The notes beneath the pieces were generated by a model, which saw only the letters and a program-made list of their open reading frames with translations, ran no database searches and had not been told where the DNA came from. From Lyngbya confervoides BDU141951 (lineage in GTDB: Bacteria; Cyanobacteriota; Cyanobacteriia; Thermosynechococcales; Thermosynechococcaceae), in assembly GCF_000817775.3 (NCBI RefSeq), contig NZ_JTHE03000121.1:1-64000 (forward strand): a DNA stretch of 64,000 bases, in the 5' to 3' direction. This document shows, one piece after another, positions 17,089 to 27,815 of the stretch. Numbering within the stretch: position 1 is the stretch's first letter; each line of letters opens with the position of its first letter. The position numbers and the translations under genes are program-made.

Positions 17089-17304
17089 CTAGACGGCCTC
17101 TAGCTGATCAACGGGCAGCCAGACGTTGGGGGTGGGGACTTTAAATTTAACCTGGGCATAGTCACCGCGAATTTCCACCACCTCTCCGGTTCCCTCAAAG
17201 ACGTAAGGCGGTAGACGGCGATCGCTGGCCAACGCTTCCACGCTGTTGGCAAATTTCTCTTCAATCAGGCGAACGGAGTTTCCTTTTTTAATAGCCATAG
17301 TCAA
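17089..17304 (-). CDS. ndhO: NdhO, NAD(P)H-quinone oxidoreductase (NDH-1) subunit O
   Basis: NdhO is a small, oxygenic-photosynthesis-specific subunit on the hydrophilic arm of NDH-1. It has been reported to destabilise the complex and limit cyclic electron flow. The 71-residue protein matches throughout: '[21 protein letters not shown]', '[21 protein letters not shown]', and the conserved end '[15 protein letters not shown]'. The second methionine (MAIKKG) is the usual start in homologues. It stands alone between mdh and the site-2 protease, both on the same strand. Confidence 0.93.
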   Translation of the reverse strand: MTMAIKKGNSVRLIEEKFANSVEALASDRRLPPYVFEGTGEVVEIRGDYAQVKFKVPTPNVWLPVDQLEAV

Positions 17305-17379
17305 GCAGCAGGGAATGCAAGGATGACTTTATTGTAGGCCATTATTAAGCTGAATCCCGCTGTTTCCTAATGGCCAGCG

Positions 17380-18918
17380 CTATCGGCCAATCCCGAGCTG
17401 CCCAGCCAAACTCGGGGTTAAGGGAATCAGGACCGAGACCGTCAGAAACAGTGCCAGCAATCCCAGGGCGGCACGGGTGTCGTCCACCTCCAGGAGATCA
17501 TTTTGAGTGGGCCGCTCTAGTTCCCGCTGCAGGAACAAAATGATAATTGCCCAGTAAAGCGCCAGGGGGTTCACCAGGGCCGCGAGAGCCAGAAAAATCA
17601 ACGTAAACAAGGTGGTGCGTCCTGCAACCCGACGGCCATAAATGGCTTGGATCACCCGTCCGCCATCCAGCTGACCAGCCGGCATGAGGTTAATCGCATT
17701 AATGACCAGCCCCAGCCAGCCCACAACAAACAACGGATGAACCGCGACTAAGTCAGCTTGAATTCCGTTGCCTAAGATGACCCGAGCGAGCGAGCCCACC
17801 AAGATTGATCCCTGAAACAGAGGGGTAGGGAATGACAGCAGCACGCTGCCTTCGGGAATGGCAGGATTGGGGCTCGACAAAAATAGTCCCAGAATGACCA
17901 ACAGCAGCGAAACCAGGCCTGACATAGCCGGTCCCGCAAAGGCAACGTCAAACAGCACTGGACGATTAGGGATCAGCGACTCAAATCGATTCAGCGCCCC
18001 AAAGGAGCCAATTTGGAGGGTGGGAAAAAAGAACGGAAGGCTAAATCTCACACCATGCCGACGAGCGAGGACCTGATGCCCTATCTCATGAATTAAGAGT
18101 AGCCCCACTAGCCCCAGGCCAATGGGCAACGCTTCCTTGATCCGCTCTGGACTAGAGAACAGGTCAAACCCCAACAGAAAGGCGGCAGAAGCCAGGCAGG
18201 ATACGGTGGTGGCGATCGCTAAAAGGAGCGCAAATCCCTGTTGAAACAGCGACATTGGCTTTGGATCGTTGCGACTGGGGAGCACAATGACCACGGGACG
18301 ATCCTCTTGGTCTGTCACCAGAAACAGACGATAGCGATCGCCGAGGGCCTCCTCTAGCGCCTCGTTGAGACGGGCGTAGGTGGTCTCCACTTCACCCCGT
18401 AGATTCCCCTTGAAGATCACGCCATCCTGGTAGGGGATAGTTTCCGTGGCGAAAAAAGAATCAATCCCAAAAATCCCCTTCATGCGCTGCAGATCTTCAT
18501 TGGGGACCGGAATGAACGGTTGGGCGGAGTCTGCGCTCTCAGGGGGCTGGTCCTGGGGCGCAGATTCTGAGTTCAACGCTGAGGCGGTTTGGGGCGTTCC
18601 AGGGGCGGCAGACAGGGACGGTTTCCCCCCAGACGATCCCGAAGATTGTCGATCGATCAAACCCTCTTGGGTTGCGATCGCCCTCAGCCAGCGACCGAGG
18701 GCGATGTAAATCCCAATTGAAATCACGATCAGGGCCAGAATAACGGCCCAGTTCGGAGACAGGCCAATTCCAATTAGGATAAAAAGAATTAACCAGGGGC
18801 TCATCAAGACCACAGATTGCAGCCAAGCCACCAATCCTAGCTTGCCCATGGGCCGGGCCCGATAAAACCCCCAACCCAGGGTAGCAATGGCAAGGAGACA
18901 GAGGATAAACGTCATCAT
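17380..18918 (-). CDS. Site-2-protease family (M50) membrane metalloprotease, EGY1-like
   Basis: From the ATG at 18918 the protein has 512 residues. After two N-terminal membrane segments comes a cytosolic part with 'GVIFKGNLRGEVETTYARLNEALEE', the GNLRG motif of the plant/cyanobacterial EGY branch. The zinc motif is 'LLLIHEIGHQVLARRHG' (HExxH) and the third ligand lies in 'NLMPAGQLDGGRVIQAIYG' (N-x-x-P-x-x-x-L-D-G). At least seven membrane segments follow. It should cut substrates inside the membrane; substrates are unknown. The open frame extends 71 codons further upstream, but that part is basic and unlike the family. Confidence 0.88.
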   Translation of the reverse strand: MMTFILCLLAIATLGWGFYRARPMGKLGLVAWLQSVVLMSPWLILFILIGIGLSPNWAVILALIVISIGIYIALGRWLRAIATQEGLIDRQSSGSSGGKPSLSAAPGTPQTASALNSESAPQDQPPESADSAQPFIPVPNEDLQRMKGIFGIDSFFATETIPYQDGVIFKGNLRGEVETTYARLNEALEEALGDRYRLFLVTDQEDRPVVIVLPSRNDPKPMSLFQQGFALLLAIATTVSCLASAAFLLGFDLFSSPERIKEALPIGLGLVGLLLIHEIGHQVLARRHGVRFSLPFFFPTLQIGSFGALNRFESLIPNRPVLFDVAFAGPAMSGLVSLLLVILGLFLSSPNPAIPEGSVLLSFPTPLFQGSILVGSLARVILGNGIQADLVAVHPLFVVGWLGLVINAINLMPAGQLDGGRVIQAIYGRRVAGRTTLFTLIFLALAALVNPLALYWAIIILFLQRELERPTQNDLLEVDDTRAALGLLALFLTVSVLIPLTPSLAGQLGIGR

Positions 18919-19392
18919 GGAGGGTGTCCGGCTGCGGGTGAACGGGGCTGGTGCGAAGGAAGGAAGGTTGCACCAGAGATTAGCCACTAGCCTATCGAAT
19001 TCCCGGATCCTTGTCTTGTCCTTCCTCGAATTAATTTTGCCGCGACTATGGACATTTATCCGGGCCTCCCCTATGATTGTAGATCGCTGCCAAAAAGGAT
19101 ACTGATTCAACCTTGATTCAAGTCCTGGCAACCGTTGGATCGCTGTTCCGAAGCTTTAGAGCAGACTTCAATCCAGCAAGCAATGTTATGACCTCGTGCC
19201 TCACATCGCTGTGAAGCGCTGCGCTGCATGAACCAACGCTATGTTGGTGGTTTGAGCCTGTCCTAGCAAGGCCTTTCAAAACATCACCCCTTTGTTGTTC
19301 TGGAAGTTTCTTGTGTAGCAGGTAGGTTCAATATCCTGGCGCCATGGCTTTGCGAATCCCTGTGTTTTGTGTTGAGAGGGAGACCCTTTACC
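18919..19392. other. Divergent promoter region upstream of the ribosomal protein cluster
   Basis: This 470-base gap separates the minus-strand protease gene from rplC and should contain the main promoter of the ribosomal cluster and its leader RNA. I see no tRNA or coding frame. A short hairpin, ACCAAC-GCTAT-GTTGGT, lies at 19232-19248. A purine-rich ribosome binding site, AGAGGGAGA, lies just upstream of the rplC GTG. Confidence 0.5.
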
Positions 19393-20031
19393 GTGTCAGT
19401 TGGCATACTTGGAACCAAGTTGGGGATGACCCAAATCTTCGACGACGAAGGTCGATCGATTCCCGTAACTGTTGTACAGGCTGGACCCTGTCCAGTGACT
19501 CAGATTAAGTCTGCACAGACGGACGGCTACAGTGCCATTCAAATTGCCTACGGCGATGTTGCAGAGAAGGCCCTGACCCGACCAGAGCTGGGGCATCTGC
19601 GGAAAACAGAAACCGGGGCAAAGCGTCATCTACGCGAATATCGCGTGTCCGATGCCGGCGAGTTTGAACTGGGTCAGGAAATTAAGGTGGATCGTTTCGA
19701 TGCCGGTCAACTGGTGGATGTAACAGGGACCAGCATTGGGCGTGGATTTGCTGGCTACCAGAAGCGCCATGGATTCCGCCGGGGTCCGATGTCTCACGGT
19801 TCCAAAAACCATCGCCTGCCAGGTTCGACAGGAGCTGGCACAACCCCAGGTCGAATTTATCCTGGGAAGCGAATGGCAGGTCAGTACGGAAACAGCAAGG
19901 TGACGATTCGCAAGCTCACGGTGGTTTCCGTTGATGCAGATCGCAATCTACTGCTGATCAAAGGGGCGGTTCCGGGGAAAGCAGGGGCGCTCCTCAACAT
20001 TTGCCCCGCCACCATCGTGGGCAAGTCTTAA
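19393..20031 (+). CDS. rplC: 50S ribosomal protein L3
   Basis: First gene of the ribosomal cluster. The 212-residue protein begins '[19 protein letters not shown]' and contains the L3 core '[27 protein letters not shown]' with '[23 protein letters not shown]'. L3 lies near the peptidyl-transferase centre. I choose the GTG at 19393, preceded by AGAGGGAGA at a suitable distance, not the upstream TTG at 19369. In most bacteria rpsJ precedes rplC; here it does not, as in other cyanobacteria, where rpsJ follows tufA. Confidence 0.95.
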   Translation: MSVGILGTKLGMTQIFDDEGRSIPVTVVQAGPCPVTQIKSAQTDGYSAIQIAYGDVAEKALTRPELGHLRKTETGAKRHLREYRVSDAGEFELGQEIKVDRFDAGQLVDVTGTSIGRGFAGYQKRHGFRRGPMSHGSKNHRLPGSTGAGTTPGRIYPGKRMAGQYGNSKVTIRKLTVVSVDADRNLLLIKGAVPGKAGALLNICPATIVGKS

Positions 20032-20069
20032 GCGATTTAAGTGGATTGATCTGTTGGAGTTAAAGCATC

Positions 20070-20702
20070 ATGGTTAGTTGTACAGTCCGGGACTGGCAAG
20101 GAAAAGAAGCTGGTCAAGCGGAGTTTGAGGTAAAAGTGGCGTCGGAGGAGACGGCAGCGGGGCTGGTGCATCGAGCCCTGACTCGGCAAATGGCCAATCA
20201 GCGCCAGGGAACCGCCTCCAGTAAGACTCGATCCGAAGTGCGCGGCGGCGGGCGCAAGCCTTGGCGTCAAAAGGGCACCGGACGGGCTAGGGCCGGGTCC
20301 ATTCGTTCTCCCCTCTGGCGTGGCGGCGGCGTTATTTTCGGACCGAAACCCCGCGATTACTCTGTGCAAATGAATCGCAAGGAGCGGCGGCTGGCCTTGA
20401 CCACGGCCCTGAGCAGCCGGGCAGAGAGTTTGATTGTGGTGGAAGACTTCAGCGCTCAGCTTTCTCGGCCTAAGACGAAGGAAATTATTGCAGCGTTGGG
20501 GCGCTGGGGCGTTGCGCCTGAGGCTAAAACCCTACTCATTGTGTCCGAGAAACATGAAACCCTCTACCTGTCGGTTCGCAATATTGAAAACGTCAAGCTG
20601 CTCTTGGCTGATCAGTTAAATATCTATGATTTGCTAGCGGCGGATTCTATTGTGGTAACCCAATCTGCGATCGCAAAAATTCAGGAGGTCTACGGTGGCT
20701 AG
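20070..20702 (+). CDS. rplD: 50S ribosomal protein L4
   Basis: The 210-residue protein has the L4 loop signature '[22 protein letters not shown]' with '[15 protein letters not shown]', and '[21 protein letters not shown]'. L4 binds 23S rRNA and lines the exit tunnel; in E. coli it also represses its operon, but this is not established for cyanobacteria. The stop codon overlaps the rplW start, pointing to translational coupling. Confidence 0.95.
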   Translation: MVSCTVRDWQGKEAGQAEFEVKVASEETAAGLVHRALTRQMANQRQGTASSKTRSEVRGGGRKPWRQKGTGRARAGSIRSPLWRGGGVIFGPKPRDYSVQMNRKERRLALTTALSSRAESLIVVEDFSAQLSRPKTKEIIAALGRWGVAPEAKTLLIVSEKHETLYLSVRNIENVKLLLADQLNIYDLLAADSIVVTQSAIAKIQEVYGG

Positions 20703-20997
20703 AATCAACCCCACATCCCTAGCCGATTTAATTCGGCGCCCCATCGTGACTGAAAAAGCCACGATGCTTCTGGAAAATAACCAATATACCTTCGAAGTCA
20801 ATTCCAAGGCCACCAAACCACAAATCAAAGCCGCCATCGAAGAGCTGTTTGGTGTCAAGGTGACCGGAATTAGTACCCAAAACCCACCTCGAAAAAAGCG
20901 CCGATTTGGCCGCTTCATGGGAAATCGCTCTCTCTACAAGCGAGCTGTCGTCACCCTGGCCGAAGGGGATCTGATTAATCTTTTTCCGGAAGTCTAG
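20695..20997 (+). CDS. rplW: 50S ribosomal protein L23
   Basis: The 100-residue protein shows '[22 protein letters not shown]', the standard L23 N-terminal motif, and '[19 protein letters not shown]'. L23 sits at the tunnel exit and docks trigger factor and SRP. It starts with GTG overlapping the end of rplD by eight bases; GGAGG at about 20683 serves as ribosome binding site inside rplD. Confidence 0.95.
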   Translation: MARINPTSLADLIRRPIVTEKATMLLENNQYTFEVNSKATKPQIKAAIEELFGVKVTGISTQNPPRKKRRFGRFMGNRSLYKRAVVTLAEGDLINLFPEV

Positions 20998-21053
20998 ACC
21001 CACTGGGTTTCCCTCTGAATTTTTCCATTGCAAGTTGTCCTGAGTAAATCATT

Positions 21054-21917
21054 ATGGGTATTCGATACTATCGACCCTACACACCGGGGTCTCGCCAGAA
21101 GACCACCTCTGACTTTGCCGAAGTGACGGTGGATCGGCCAGAAAAAAGTCTGGTTAAGGGTCGTCACCGCCACAAAGGTCGCAACAATCGGGGCGTCATC
21201 ACCAGCCGTCGTCGCGGGGGCGGCCACAAGCGTCGCTACCGCATCGTTGATTTCTATCGCAGCAAGCTCAACGTACCGGGCAAGGTCGCCACGGTTGAGT
21301 ACGATCCCAACCGCAACGCTCGCATCGCGCTGATTCACTATCTAGATGGAGAGAAGCGCTACATTCTGCATCCCCGAAACCTGGAAATTGGGGCCACTAT
21401 TCAGGCGGGTCCTGAGTCTCCCATTGAAATTGGCAATGCACTTCCCCTAGCCAACATTCCTCTGGGTACAGAGGTACACAACGTTGAGCTGGTTGCCGGT
21501 CGCGGGGGTCAGATTGTCCGGGCAGCTGGCGCGTTGGCTCAGGTGGTTGCCAAGGAAGGAGATCTGGTCACGCTCAAACTGCCCTCCGGTGAGATGCGAA
21601 TGTTCCGTAAAGAGTGCTACGCCACCATTGGTCAGGTGGGCAACGTGGAGGCAAGCAACCTGTCCGTGGGCAAGGCCGGACGTAATCGCTGGAAAGGTCG
21701 TCGTCCTAAGGTTCGAGGCTCGGTGATGAACCCGGTGGATCACCCCCACGGTGGGGGGGAAGGCCGAGCTCCCATTGGTCGCAGCGGACCTGTGACGCCT
21801 TGGGGTAAGCCAGCCCTCGGATACAAGACTCGGAAGAAGAAGAAGCAAAGTAATGCGTTGATTGTGCGCCGCCGCCGTCGGTCCTCCAAGCGGGGCCGCG
21901 GAGGTCGAGATAGCTAG
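21054..21917 (+). CDS. rplB: 50S ribosomal protein L2
   Basis: The 287-residue protein has the usual L2 landmarks: '[16 protein letters not shown]', '[23 protein letters not shown]', and '[23 protein letters not shown]', which includes the conserved histidine important for peptidyl transfer. The C-terminus is rich in Lys and Arg. Normal length and position between rplW and rpsS. Confidence 0.96.
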   Translation: MGIRYYRPYTPGSRQKTTSDFAEVTVDRPEKSLVKGRHRHKGRNNRGVITSRRRGGGHKRRYRIVDFYRSKLNVPGKVATVEYDPNRNARIALIHYLDGEKRYILHPRNLEIGATIQAGPESPIEIGNALPLANIPLGTEVHNVELVAGRGGQIVRAAGALAQVVAKEGDLVTLKLPSGEMRMFRKECYATIGQVGNVEASNLSVGKAGRNRWKGRRPKVRGSVMNPVDHPHGGGEGRAPIGRSGPVTPWGKPALGYKTRKKKKQSNALIVRRRRRSSKRGRGGRDS

Positions 21918-21964
21918 TCTGTTCCCACTGCAAACCTATCGTTGTCTGGATATCACCCAAAATT

Positions 21965-22243
21965 ATGGCTCGCTCTCTAAAAAAAGGTCCTTTTGTTGCG
22001 GATCACCTCATGAGTAAGATTGAGGCCCTGAATACCAAGGGGGAAAAGCAGGTAATTAAAACTTGGTCACGAGCGTCGACCATTTTGCCCCAGATGATTG
22101 GCCACACCATTGCTGTTCATAACGGGCGGCAGCACGTTCCGGTCTACATTACAGAGCAGATGGTGGGGCATAAGCTGGGAGAGTTTGCGCCCACGCGAAC
22201 TTTCCGCACCCATGTCAAAGGTGACAAGAAAGCCCGCATGTAG
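21965..22243 (+). CDS. rpsS: 30S ribosomal protein S19
   Basis: The 92-residue protein begins '[21 protein letters not shown]' and has '[23 protein letters not shown]' and '[21 protein letters not shown]'. It binds 16S rRNA in the head of the small subunit near the tRNA A site. Typical length and position after rplB. Confidence 0.96.
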   Translation: MARSLKKGPFVADHLMSKIEALNTKGEKQVIKTWSRASTILPQMIGHTIAVHNGRQHVPVYITEQMVGHKLGEFAPTRTFRTHVKGDKKARM

Positions 22244-22315
22244 TGAGTGGTTCGCGCCCTAGACTGGGCATCTCTCAAGTCCAATCTCCCTCGTGAGTGA
22301 ATCTTAAGTAAGGTA

Positions 22316-22681
22316 ATGAACAGTCAGTTAAAAGCAATTACAGGGGCCTATGCCACTGCGCGGTATGTACGCATGTCTCCGCGCAAGGTCCGTCGAGTTC
22401 TTGACCAAATCCGAGGTCGGAGCTACCGCGAGGCCCTCATTATTCTTGAATTTATGCCCTATCGAGCCTGCGAACCCGTTCTCAAGCTCTTGCGGTCTGC
22501 CGCCGCTAACGCCGAGCACAATGACGGGTTTGAGCGTGCCTCCTTGATCATTAAGGAAGCCTATGCCGACCAGGGACCCTCCCTCAAGCGGTATCGTCCA
22601 AGGGCACAGGGTCGAGCCTATCAGATTCACAAGCCAACTTGCCACATCACGATTGCCGTGAGTCCGGTGAATGCGGAATAG
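22316..22681 (+). CDS. rplV: 50S ribosomal protein L22
   Basis: The 121-residue protein has '[23 protein letters not shown]', '[12 protein letters not shown]' and the beta-hairpin region '[25 protein letters not shown]', which reaches into the exit tunnel and is a macrolide-resistance site. A 72-base spacer separates it from rpsS. Confidence 0.96.
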   Translation: MNSQLKAITGAYATARYVRMSPRKVRRVLDQIRGRSYREALIILEFMPYRACEPVLKLLRSAAANAEHNDGFERASLIIKEAYADQGPSLKRYRPRAQGRAYQIHKPTCHITIAVSPVNAE

Positions 22682-22745
22682 TGGCTTGATGTAAACCATT
22701 TCGATTGCTGTTTTTAACTGCTTTTCAGTAAAAGGATTCATTGTC

Positions 22746-23480
22746 GTGGGACAAAAGATTCATCCAACCGGATTTCGTCTGGGTATTACCCAGCCTCATC
22801 GCTCTTGCTGGTTTGCTGACTTTGATCGGTATCCCGAACTGCTGCAAGAGGATCAGAAAATCCGCAACTATGTGTATAAAAACTTAAATAATGCTGGGAT
22901 TGCGGGCGTCCGGATTGAGCGGAAGGCGGATCAGGTTGATTTAGAAGTGCGCACCGCTCGTCCAGGCGTTGTTGTGGGTCGTGGCGGTAGCGGTATTGAT
23001 GCCCTGCGTCAGGGGCTTCAGAAGGAGATTGGCAGCGATCGCCCCATCCGAATCAACGTAGTGGAAGTGGCGCGTGTGGATGCAGAGGCCAGCCTAATTG
23101 CGGACTATATCGTTCAGCAACTCGAGCGTCGAGTTTCCTTCCGCCGCGTCGTGCGGCAAGCCATCCAACGAGCTCAGCGCGCCGGGGTTGAAGGAATTAA
23201 AATCCAGGTGGCCGGCCGTCTGAACGGGGCTGAAATTGCCCGTACAGAATGGACCCGAGAAGGGCGCGTTCCTCTCCATACCCTGCGGGCGGATATCGAC
23301 TATTCCTATAAAACCGCTAGCACCATCTATGGAATTTTAGGCATCAAGGTTTGGGTATTCAAAGGTGAAGTGTTGCCCGGTGCCGATCTTCAACAACCTC
23401 CCCGAGAGGCGCCAAGTCGCCGTCGTCAGCAGCGTCGCCGCCAGCAGTTTGAAGATCGATCCGAGTCCAAAGAGTCCTAA
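22746..23480 (+). CDS. rpsC: 30S ribosomal protein S3
   Basis: The 244-residue protein begins '[19 protein letters not shown]', has the KH-domain motif '[21 protein letters not shown]', and the C-terminal '[25 protein letters not shown]'. An arginine/glutamine-rich tail follows. It starts with GTG at 22746. S3 helps form the mRNA entry channel. Confidence 0.96.
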   Translation: MGQKIHPTGFRLGITQPHRSCWFADFDRYPELLQEDQKIRNYVYKNLNNAGIAGVRIERKADQVDLEVRTARPGVVVGRGGSGIDALRQGLQKEIGSDRPIRINVVEVARVDAEASLIADYIVQQLERRVSFRRVVRQAIQRAQRAGVEGIKIQVAGRLNGAEIARTEWTREGRVPLHTLRADIDYSYKTASTIYGILGIKVWVFKGEVLPGADLQQPPREAPSRRRQQRRRQQFEDRSESKES

Positions 23481-23551
23481 ATCTATTGTGATTCCTTGTT
23501 TGTGAGAGTTCTCAACCCTGTTAGTTTATTGATTCGCTACGAGCGTCCATC

Positions 23552-23974
23552 ATGTTAAGTCCAAGAAGAACAAAATTCCGAAAACAGCAGCGGGGGCGAA
23601 TGCGGGGAAAAGCCACCCGCGGCAACACGATTAGCTTTGGTGATTTTGGCCTGCAAGCCCTTGAGCCCTCCTGGATTACCTCGCGCCAGATTGAAGCCGG
23701 ACGGCGGGCCATGACTCGCTACATTCGTCGCGGCGGAAAAATCTGGATTCGGATTTTTCCAGATAAACCAGTCACCATGCGACCTGCGGAAACTCGCATG
23801 GGATCAGGTAAAGGAGCCCCGGAATATTGGGTTGCGGTGGTGAAGCCGGGTCGGGTTATGTATGAGATTGCTGGGGTTCCCGAAGCCACTGCCCGAGAAG
23901 CGATGCGTCTGGCATCATTCAAAATGCCGATTAAAACCAAGTTCATCATTGCTGACAAACAGGAGGACTCCTAG
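23552..23974 (+). CDS. rplP: 50S ribosomal protein L16
   Basis: The 140-residue protein begins '[19 protein letters not shown]' and has '[26 protein letters not shown]' and '[26 protein letters not shown]'. L16 organises the A-site tRNA region of the large subunit. Its stop codon is immediately followed by the rpmC start with no gap. Confidence 0.96.
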   Translation: MLSPRRTKFRKQQRGRMRGKATRGNTISFGDFGLQALEPSWITSRQIEAGRRAMTRYIRRGGKIWIRIFPDKPVTMRPAETRMGSGKGAPEYWVAVVKPGRVMYEIAGVPEATAREAMRLASFKMPIKTKFIIADKQEDS

Positions 23975-24178
23975 ATGGCACTGTCCAAAATGTCTGATCT
24001 GCGAGAGCTCTCCACAGAAGAGATTGAAACCGAGATTCAGCAGCTCAAGCGCGAGCTATTCGATCTGCGATTTCAACAGGCCACCCGCCAAACTGTTAAT
24101 CCTCACGAGTTCAAGCACCGGCGACATAAAATTGCCCAGCTCATGACGCTCCAGCATGAGCGTTCAAGGCAAAGCTAG
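23975..24178 (+). CDS. rpmC: 50S ribosomal protein L29
   Basis: The 67-residue protein has 'LRELSTEEIETEIQQLKRELFDLRFQQATRQ' and 'HRRHKIAQLMTL', typical of L29, a helical protein near the tunnel exit. The ATG directly abuts the rplP stop; an AGGAGG sequence at about 23962 lies inside the rplP end and serves as ribosome binding site. Confidence 0.95.
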   Translation: MALSKMSDLRELSTEEIETEIQQLKRELFDLRFQQATRQTVNPHEFKHRRHKIAQLMTLQHERSRQS

Positions 24179-24225
24179 TTAAAAATATCCCCATGAGAGA
24201 GCATTCGTAGGAGAACTATTCCCTA

Positions 24226-24477
24226 ATGGCAGTTAAAGAGCGAGTTGGCACTGTTGTCAGCGATAAAATGGATAAAACGGTGGTGGTTGCGGTGGAAAAC
24301 CGTGCACCTCACCCCAAATACGGCAAAATCGTTGTCAAAACCCGTCGATTTAAAGCCCACGACCCGGAAAACACTTGTCACACAGGCGATCGCGTTCGCA
24401 TTCGCGAGACCCGACCTCTTAGCCGCACCAAGCGCTGGGAAGTTGCCGACATTCTGTCCAAGGCGAATCAAGCATAG
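24226..24477 (+). CDS. rpsQ: 30S ribosomal protein S17
   Basis: The 83-residue protein reads '[22 protein letters not shown]', '[18 protein letters not shown]' and '[20 protein letters not shown]', the S17 consensus. It is a primary 16S rRNA-binding protein. Confidence 0.96.
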   Translation: MAVKERVGTVVSDKMDKTVVVAVENRAPHPKYGKIVVKTRRFKAHDPENTCHTGDRVRIRETRPLSRTKRWEVADILSKANQA

Positions 24478-24489
24478 GAGTGGCGCCAC

Positions 24490-24858
24490 ATGATTCAACA
24501 GGAAAGTTACCTCACCGTTGCCGACAACAGCGGTGCGAAGAAGTTACTCTGCATTCGCGTCATTGGCGGTGGTAATCGAACCTACGGCGGCGTGGGAGAC
24601 ATTGTGATTGCAACGGTTAAGGATGCTATTCCCAATATGCCCGTTAAAAAGTCCGATGTCGTTCGCGCAGTCATTGTGCGCACGAAAAAAGCCATTCGTC
24701 GTGAAAGTGGCATGACCATCTCCTTTGACGACAATGCAGCCGTGCTCATTAATGCCGATGGCAATCCCCGCGGTACCCGCGTATTTGGTCCTGTGGCCCG
24801 TGAGCTACGCGACCGGAATTTCACCAAGATTGTGTCCTTGGCTCCGGAGGTTCTCTAG
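24490..24858 (+). CDS. rplN: 50S ribosomal protein L14
   Basis: The 122-residue protein begins '[27 protein letters not shown]' with '[15 protein letters not shown]' and '[28 protein letters not shown]', matching L14. The start is fixed by homologues and lies 12 bases after rpsQ. Confidence 0.96.
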   Translation: MIQQESYLTVADNSGAKKLLCIRVIGGGNRTYGGVGDIVIATVKDAIPNMPVKKSDVVRAVIVRTKKAIRRESGMTISFDDNAAVLINADGNPRGTRVFGPVARELRDRNFTKIVSLAPEVL

Positions 24859-24861
24859 ACA

Positions 24862-25212
24862 ATGGTTAAGCGTCAGCAGACAAAACAAGTGCGGCATCGC
24901 ATGCACGTTAAAAAGGGAGATACCGTTCAGGTGATCTCAGGCAAGGATAAGGCAAAGGTCGGTCAGATTCTTCAGGTTTTTCCCAAGAACAGCACCGTCA
25001 TTGTAGAGGGCGTCAATCAAAAGACTAAGCACCTCAAGCCTCAGAAAGAAGGTGAATCTGGACAAATCACAGTGCGTGAGTACCCAATTCACTCGTCAAA
25101 TGTGATGCTCTATTCCACCAAGGAAAACGTAGCCAGCCGCATTTGCTACACCTTTGATGAGTCCGGACGCAAGGTTCGTAAGCTCAAGAAAACAGGTGAA
25201 ATCATTGACTAA
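24862..25212 (+). CDS. rplX: 50S ribosomal protein L24
   Basis: The 116-residue protein has the KOW motif '[23 protein letters not shown]' and '[15 protein letters not shown]'. L24 initiates large-subunit assembly. The ATG is three bases after the rplN stop. Confidence 0.95.
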   Translation: MVKRQQTKQVRHRMHVKKGDTVQVISGKDKAKVGQILQVFPKNSTVIVEGVNQKTKHLKPQKEGESGQITVREYPIHSSNVMLYSTKENVASRICYTFDESGRKVRKLKKTGEIID

Positions 25213-25268
25213 TATCTTCATCGGTTCTCTGACCCAGACCAGAGAACATCAAAAGGAGTAAGCCCACT

Positions 25269-25814
25269 ATGTCTGTCAGACTCAAACAATTTTACTTTGA
25301 TACAGCGGTTCCTAAGTTACAGGAACAGTTTAAGTATCAAAACATTCACCAGGTTCCCAAGGTTCTCAAGGTCACCATTAACCGGGGATTAGGAGAAGCA
25401 GCCTCCAATGCTAAGGCCTTGGAAGCGTCTCTCAGCGAGATTGCCCTGATCTCCGGCCAACGCCCGGTGGTCACCCGCGCCAAAAAGGCGATCGCTGGCT
25501 TTAAAATCCGCCAGGGTATGCCCATTGGGGTCATGGTCACCCTGCGACAGGACCGGATGTATTCCTTCCTCGATAAGCTAATCAACCTGACCTTGCCCCG
25601 TATTCGTGATTTCCGGGGCGTCAGTCCGAAGAGCTTTGATGGTCGGGGCAATTACACCTTAGGACTGCGTGAGCAGCTCATCTTTCCAGAGGTGGAGTAC
25701 GACAGTATTGACCAAATTCGTGGCATGGACGTATCCATCACCACATCTGCCAACACAGATGAAGAAGGCAGAGCCTTATTAAAAGTATTGGGAATGCCCT
25801 TTCGGGAGAATTAG
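25269..25814 (+). CDS. rplE: 50S ribosomal protein L5
   Basis: The 181-residue protein contains '[24 protein letters not shown]', '[25 protein letters not shown]' and '[24 protein letters not shown]', all L5 hallmarks. L5 contacts 5S rRNA and the P-site tRNA. The next gene is rpsH; rpsN, which often lies between the two in other bacteria, is absent here as expected for cyanobacteria. Confidence 0.96.
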   Translation: MSVRLKQFYFDTAVPKLQEQFKYQNIHQVPKVLKVTINRGLGEAASNAKALEASLSEIALISGQRPVVTRAKKAIAGFKIRQGMPIGVMVTLRQDRMYSFLDKLINLTLPRIRDFRGVSPKSFDGRGNYTLGLREQLIFPEVEYDSIDQIRGMDVSITTSANTDEEGRALLKVLGMPFREN

Positions 25815-25846
25815 TTTATCTGAGGGGCGGTTCATAAGGAGTAACT

Positions 25847-26248
25847 ATGGCGGTTAACGACACGATTGGAGATATGCTGACACGAATTCGCAATGCGAAT
25901 ATGATGCGGCATCAAACAGTAGAGGTTTCTTCTACCAAGATGACGCGCAGCATTGCGCTCGTTCTGAAGGAAGAAGGCTTTATTGCTAACTTTGAAGAAG
26001 CTGGAGAGGGCATTAAGCGAAAGCTAGTGCTGACCCTGAAATATCGCGGAAAAAATCGCCAGCCCATCATCAATACCCTAAAGCGAGTCAGCCGACCAGG
26101 ACTACGGGTCTACGCCAATCGACGCGAACTGCCCAGGGTACTCGGGGGTATTGGAATTGCCATTATTTCCACATCCAGTGGCATCATGACGGACCGCGAA
26201 GCCCGTCGCACGGGTGTGGGTGGTGAAGTGCTGTGCTACGTCTGGTAG
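25847..26248 (+). CDS. rpsH: 30S ribosomal protein S8
   Basis: The 133-residue protein has '[24 protein letters not shown]' and the C-terminal '[27 protein letters not shown]'. S8 binds the central domain of 16S rRNA. Preceded by AAGGAG at about 25836. Confidence 0.96.
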   Translation: MAVNDTIGDMLTRIRNANMMRHQTVEVSSTKMTRSIALVLKEEGFIANFEEAGEGIKRKLVLTLKYRGKNRQPIINTLKRVSRPGLRVYANRRELPRVLGGIGIAIISTSSGIMTDREARRTGVGGEVLCYVW

Positions 26249-26311
26249 GTCTAGTAGAAGGCTTTGGAGGTTGCCTCCAGCCATAATGTCGGTTTGTTCT
26301 GGAGTAAATTC

Positions 26312-26851
26312 ATGTCTCGTATCGGTAAACGCCCGATTCCTATTCCCGATAAGGTCACAGTTTCCATTCATGGATCAACGGTTACCGTTAAAGGGCCAAA
26401 GGGAGAGCTGTCTCGGACCCTCACGCCTCAAGTGTCCGTGGAGCAGGAAAGTGATCAGCTAGTGGTCAACCGGGTGAACGAATCCAGGGTTGCCCGCCAG
26501 CAGCATGGCCTATCACGAACCTTAGTTGCCAACATGGTCGAAGGCGTATCCCAAGGTTTTGAAAAACGTCTTGAAATCCAAGGGGTGGGATACCGTGCCG
26601 CCGTTCAAGGGAAAAATTTGACCTTAAACGTCGGGTACAGCAACCCCGTGGTGATTGAGCCGCCCACTGGAATTCAAGTGGCCGTTGAAAATAATACCAA
26701 TGTCATTGTCAGCGGCATCGACAAGGAAATTGTAGGCAATATTGCCGCAAAGATTCGTGCAGTGCGACCGCCTGAACCCTATAAGGGAAAGGGGATTCGC
26801 TACGCTGGTGAATTTGTCCGACGTAAAGTGGGTAAGGCAGGTAAGAAATAA
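26312..26851 (+). CDS. rplF: 50S ribosomal protein L6
   Basis: The 179-residue protein begins '[20 protein letters not shown]' and has '[21 protein letters not shown]' and '[26 protein letters not shown]'. I choose the ATG at 26312, matching homologues, although the frame is open from 26264. The stop TAA shares its last base with the rplR ATG. Confidence 0.96.
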   Translation: MSRIGKRPIPIPDKVTVSIHGSTVTVKGPKGELSRTLTPQVSVEQESDQLVVNRVNESRVARQQHGLSRTLVANMVEGVSQGFEKRLEIQGVGYRAAVQGKNLTLNVGYSNPVVIEPPTGIQVAVENNTNVIVSGIDKEIVGNIAAKIRAVRPPEPYKGKGIRYAGEFVRRKVGKAGKK

Positions 26852-27213
26852 TGAAAGCGTCACGTAAAACCTTGACAAATCGGCGGCACCGTCGAATTCG
26901 TCAAAAAATCCATGGAACTGCTGATCGGCCGAGACTGTGTGTGTTTCGATCGAACCAGCATATCTACGCTCAGGTGATTGATGACGACAAGCAGCATACC
27001 CTTGCTGCCGCATCCACCCTCGATTCTGATCTCAAGCAAGAGATGGCGGGCGGGAATACCTGTGAAGCATCGGCTTGGGTAGGGAAGCGAGTCGCCCAGC
27101 GAGCAACTCAGCAAGGAATTCAGCAGGTGGTTTTTGATCGCGGCGGCAACTTGTACCATGGCCGTGTCAAGGCGCTTGCAGATGCCGCAAGGGAAGCTGG
27201 CTTAGAGTTTTAA
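26851..27213 (+). CDS. rplR: 50S ribosomal protein L18
   Basis: The 120-residue protein has '[35 protein letters not shown]' (split here as the RNA-binding N-terminus) and ends '[26 protein letters not shown]'. L18 binds 5S rRNA. It overlaps rplF by one base (TAATG), a sign of coupled translation. Confidence 0.95.
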   Translation: MKASRKTLTNRRHRRIRQKIHGTADRPRLCVFRSNQHIYAQVIDDDKQHTLAAASTLDSDLKQEMAGGNTCEASAWVGKRVAQRATQQGIQQVVFDRGGNLYHGRVKALADAAREAGLEF

Positions 27214-27282
27214 CCCCCTAGAATGCCGGGTTCCTGGGCCTGTGCTCACTCCATCAGCATATAAATTTAGGTAATCAGCGAT

Positions 27283-27804
27283 ATGGCAAATCGTCGTAAA
27301 AGTAACCGTAGTCGGGAAAAAGATACGAATTGGCAGGAACGAGTCGTTCAGATTCGCCGCGTTTCCAAGGTGGTTAAGGGAGGTAAAAAGCTTAGCTTCC
27401 GGGCCATCGTCGTAGTGGGGAACGAACGTGGCCAAGTGGGTGTGGGCGTGGGCAAAGCCAGTGACGTCATCGGAGCCGTTCGCAAGGGGGTGGCAGATGG
27501 GAAGAAGCAGCTGGTGGATGTTCCCTTGACAAAGGCAAATTCCATTCCCCATCCCTCCACAGGATTTGGGGGGGCCGCCAAGGTGATGCTGCGTCCGGCT
27601 GCGCCCGGTACAGGCGTCATTGCGGGGGGCGCTGTGCGCACGGTTTTAGAACTGGCGGGCGTCCGCAATGCCTTAGCCAAACAGCTCGGGTCCGACAATC
27701 CCTTGAATAACGCAAGGGCTGCCATCGATGCCCTTGACTCCCTGCGCACCTTTGCCGAGGTTGCAGAGGAGCGTGGGATTGCGATTGAAAAACTATACGG
27801 TTAG
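27283..27804 (+). CDS. rpsE: 30S ribosomal protein S5
   Basis: The 173-residue protein has '[20 protein letters not shown]', '[23 protein letters not shown]' and '[31 protein letters not shown]', the S5 double-stranded RNA-binding and C-terminal folds. rpmD (L30), which follows rpsE in many bacteria, is absent; rplO starts 12 bases later. Confidence 0.96.
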   Translation: MANRRKSNRSREKDTNWQERVVQIRRVSKVVKGGKKLSFRAIVVVGNERGQVGVGVGKASDVIGAVRKGVADGKKQLVDVPLTKANSIPHPSTGFGGAAKVMLRPAAPGTGVIAGGAVRTVLELAGVRNALAKQLGSDNPLNNARAAIDALDSLRTFAEVAEERGIAIEKLYG

Positions 27805-27815
27805 AGGTTGACAAG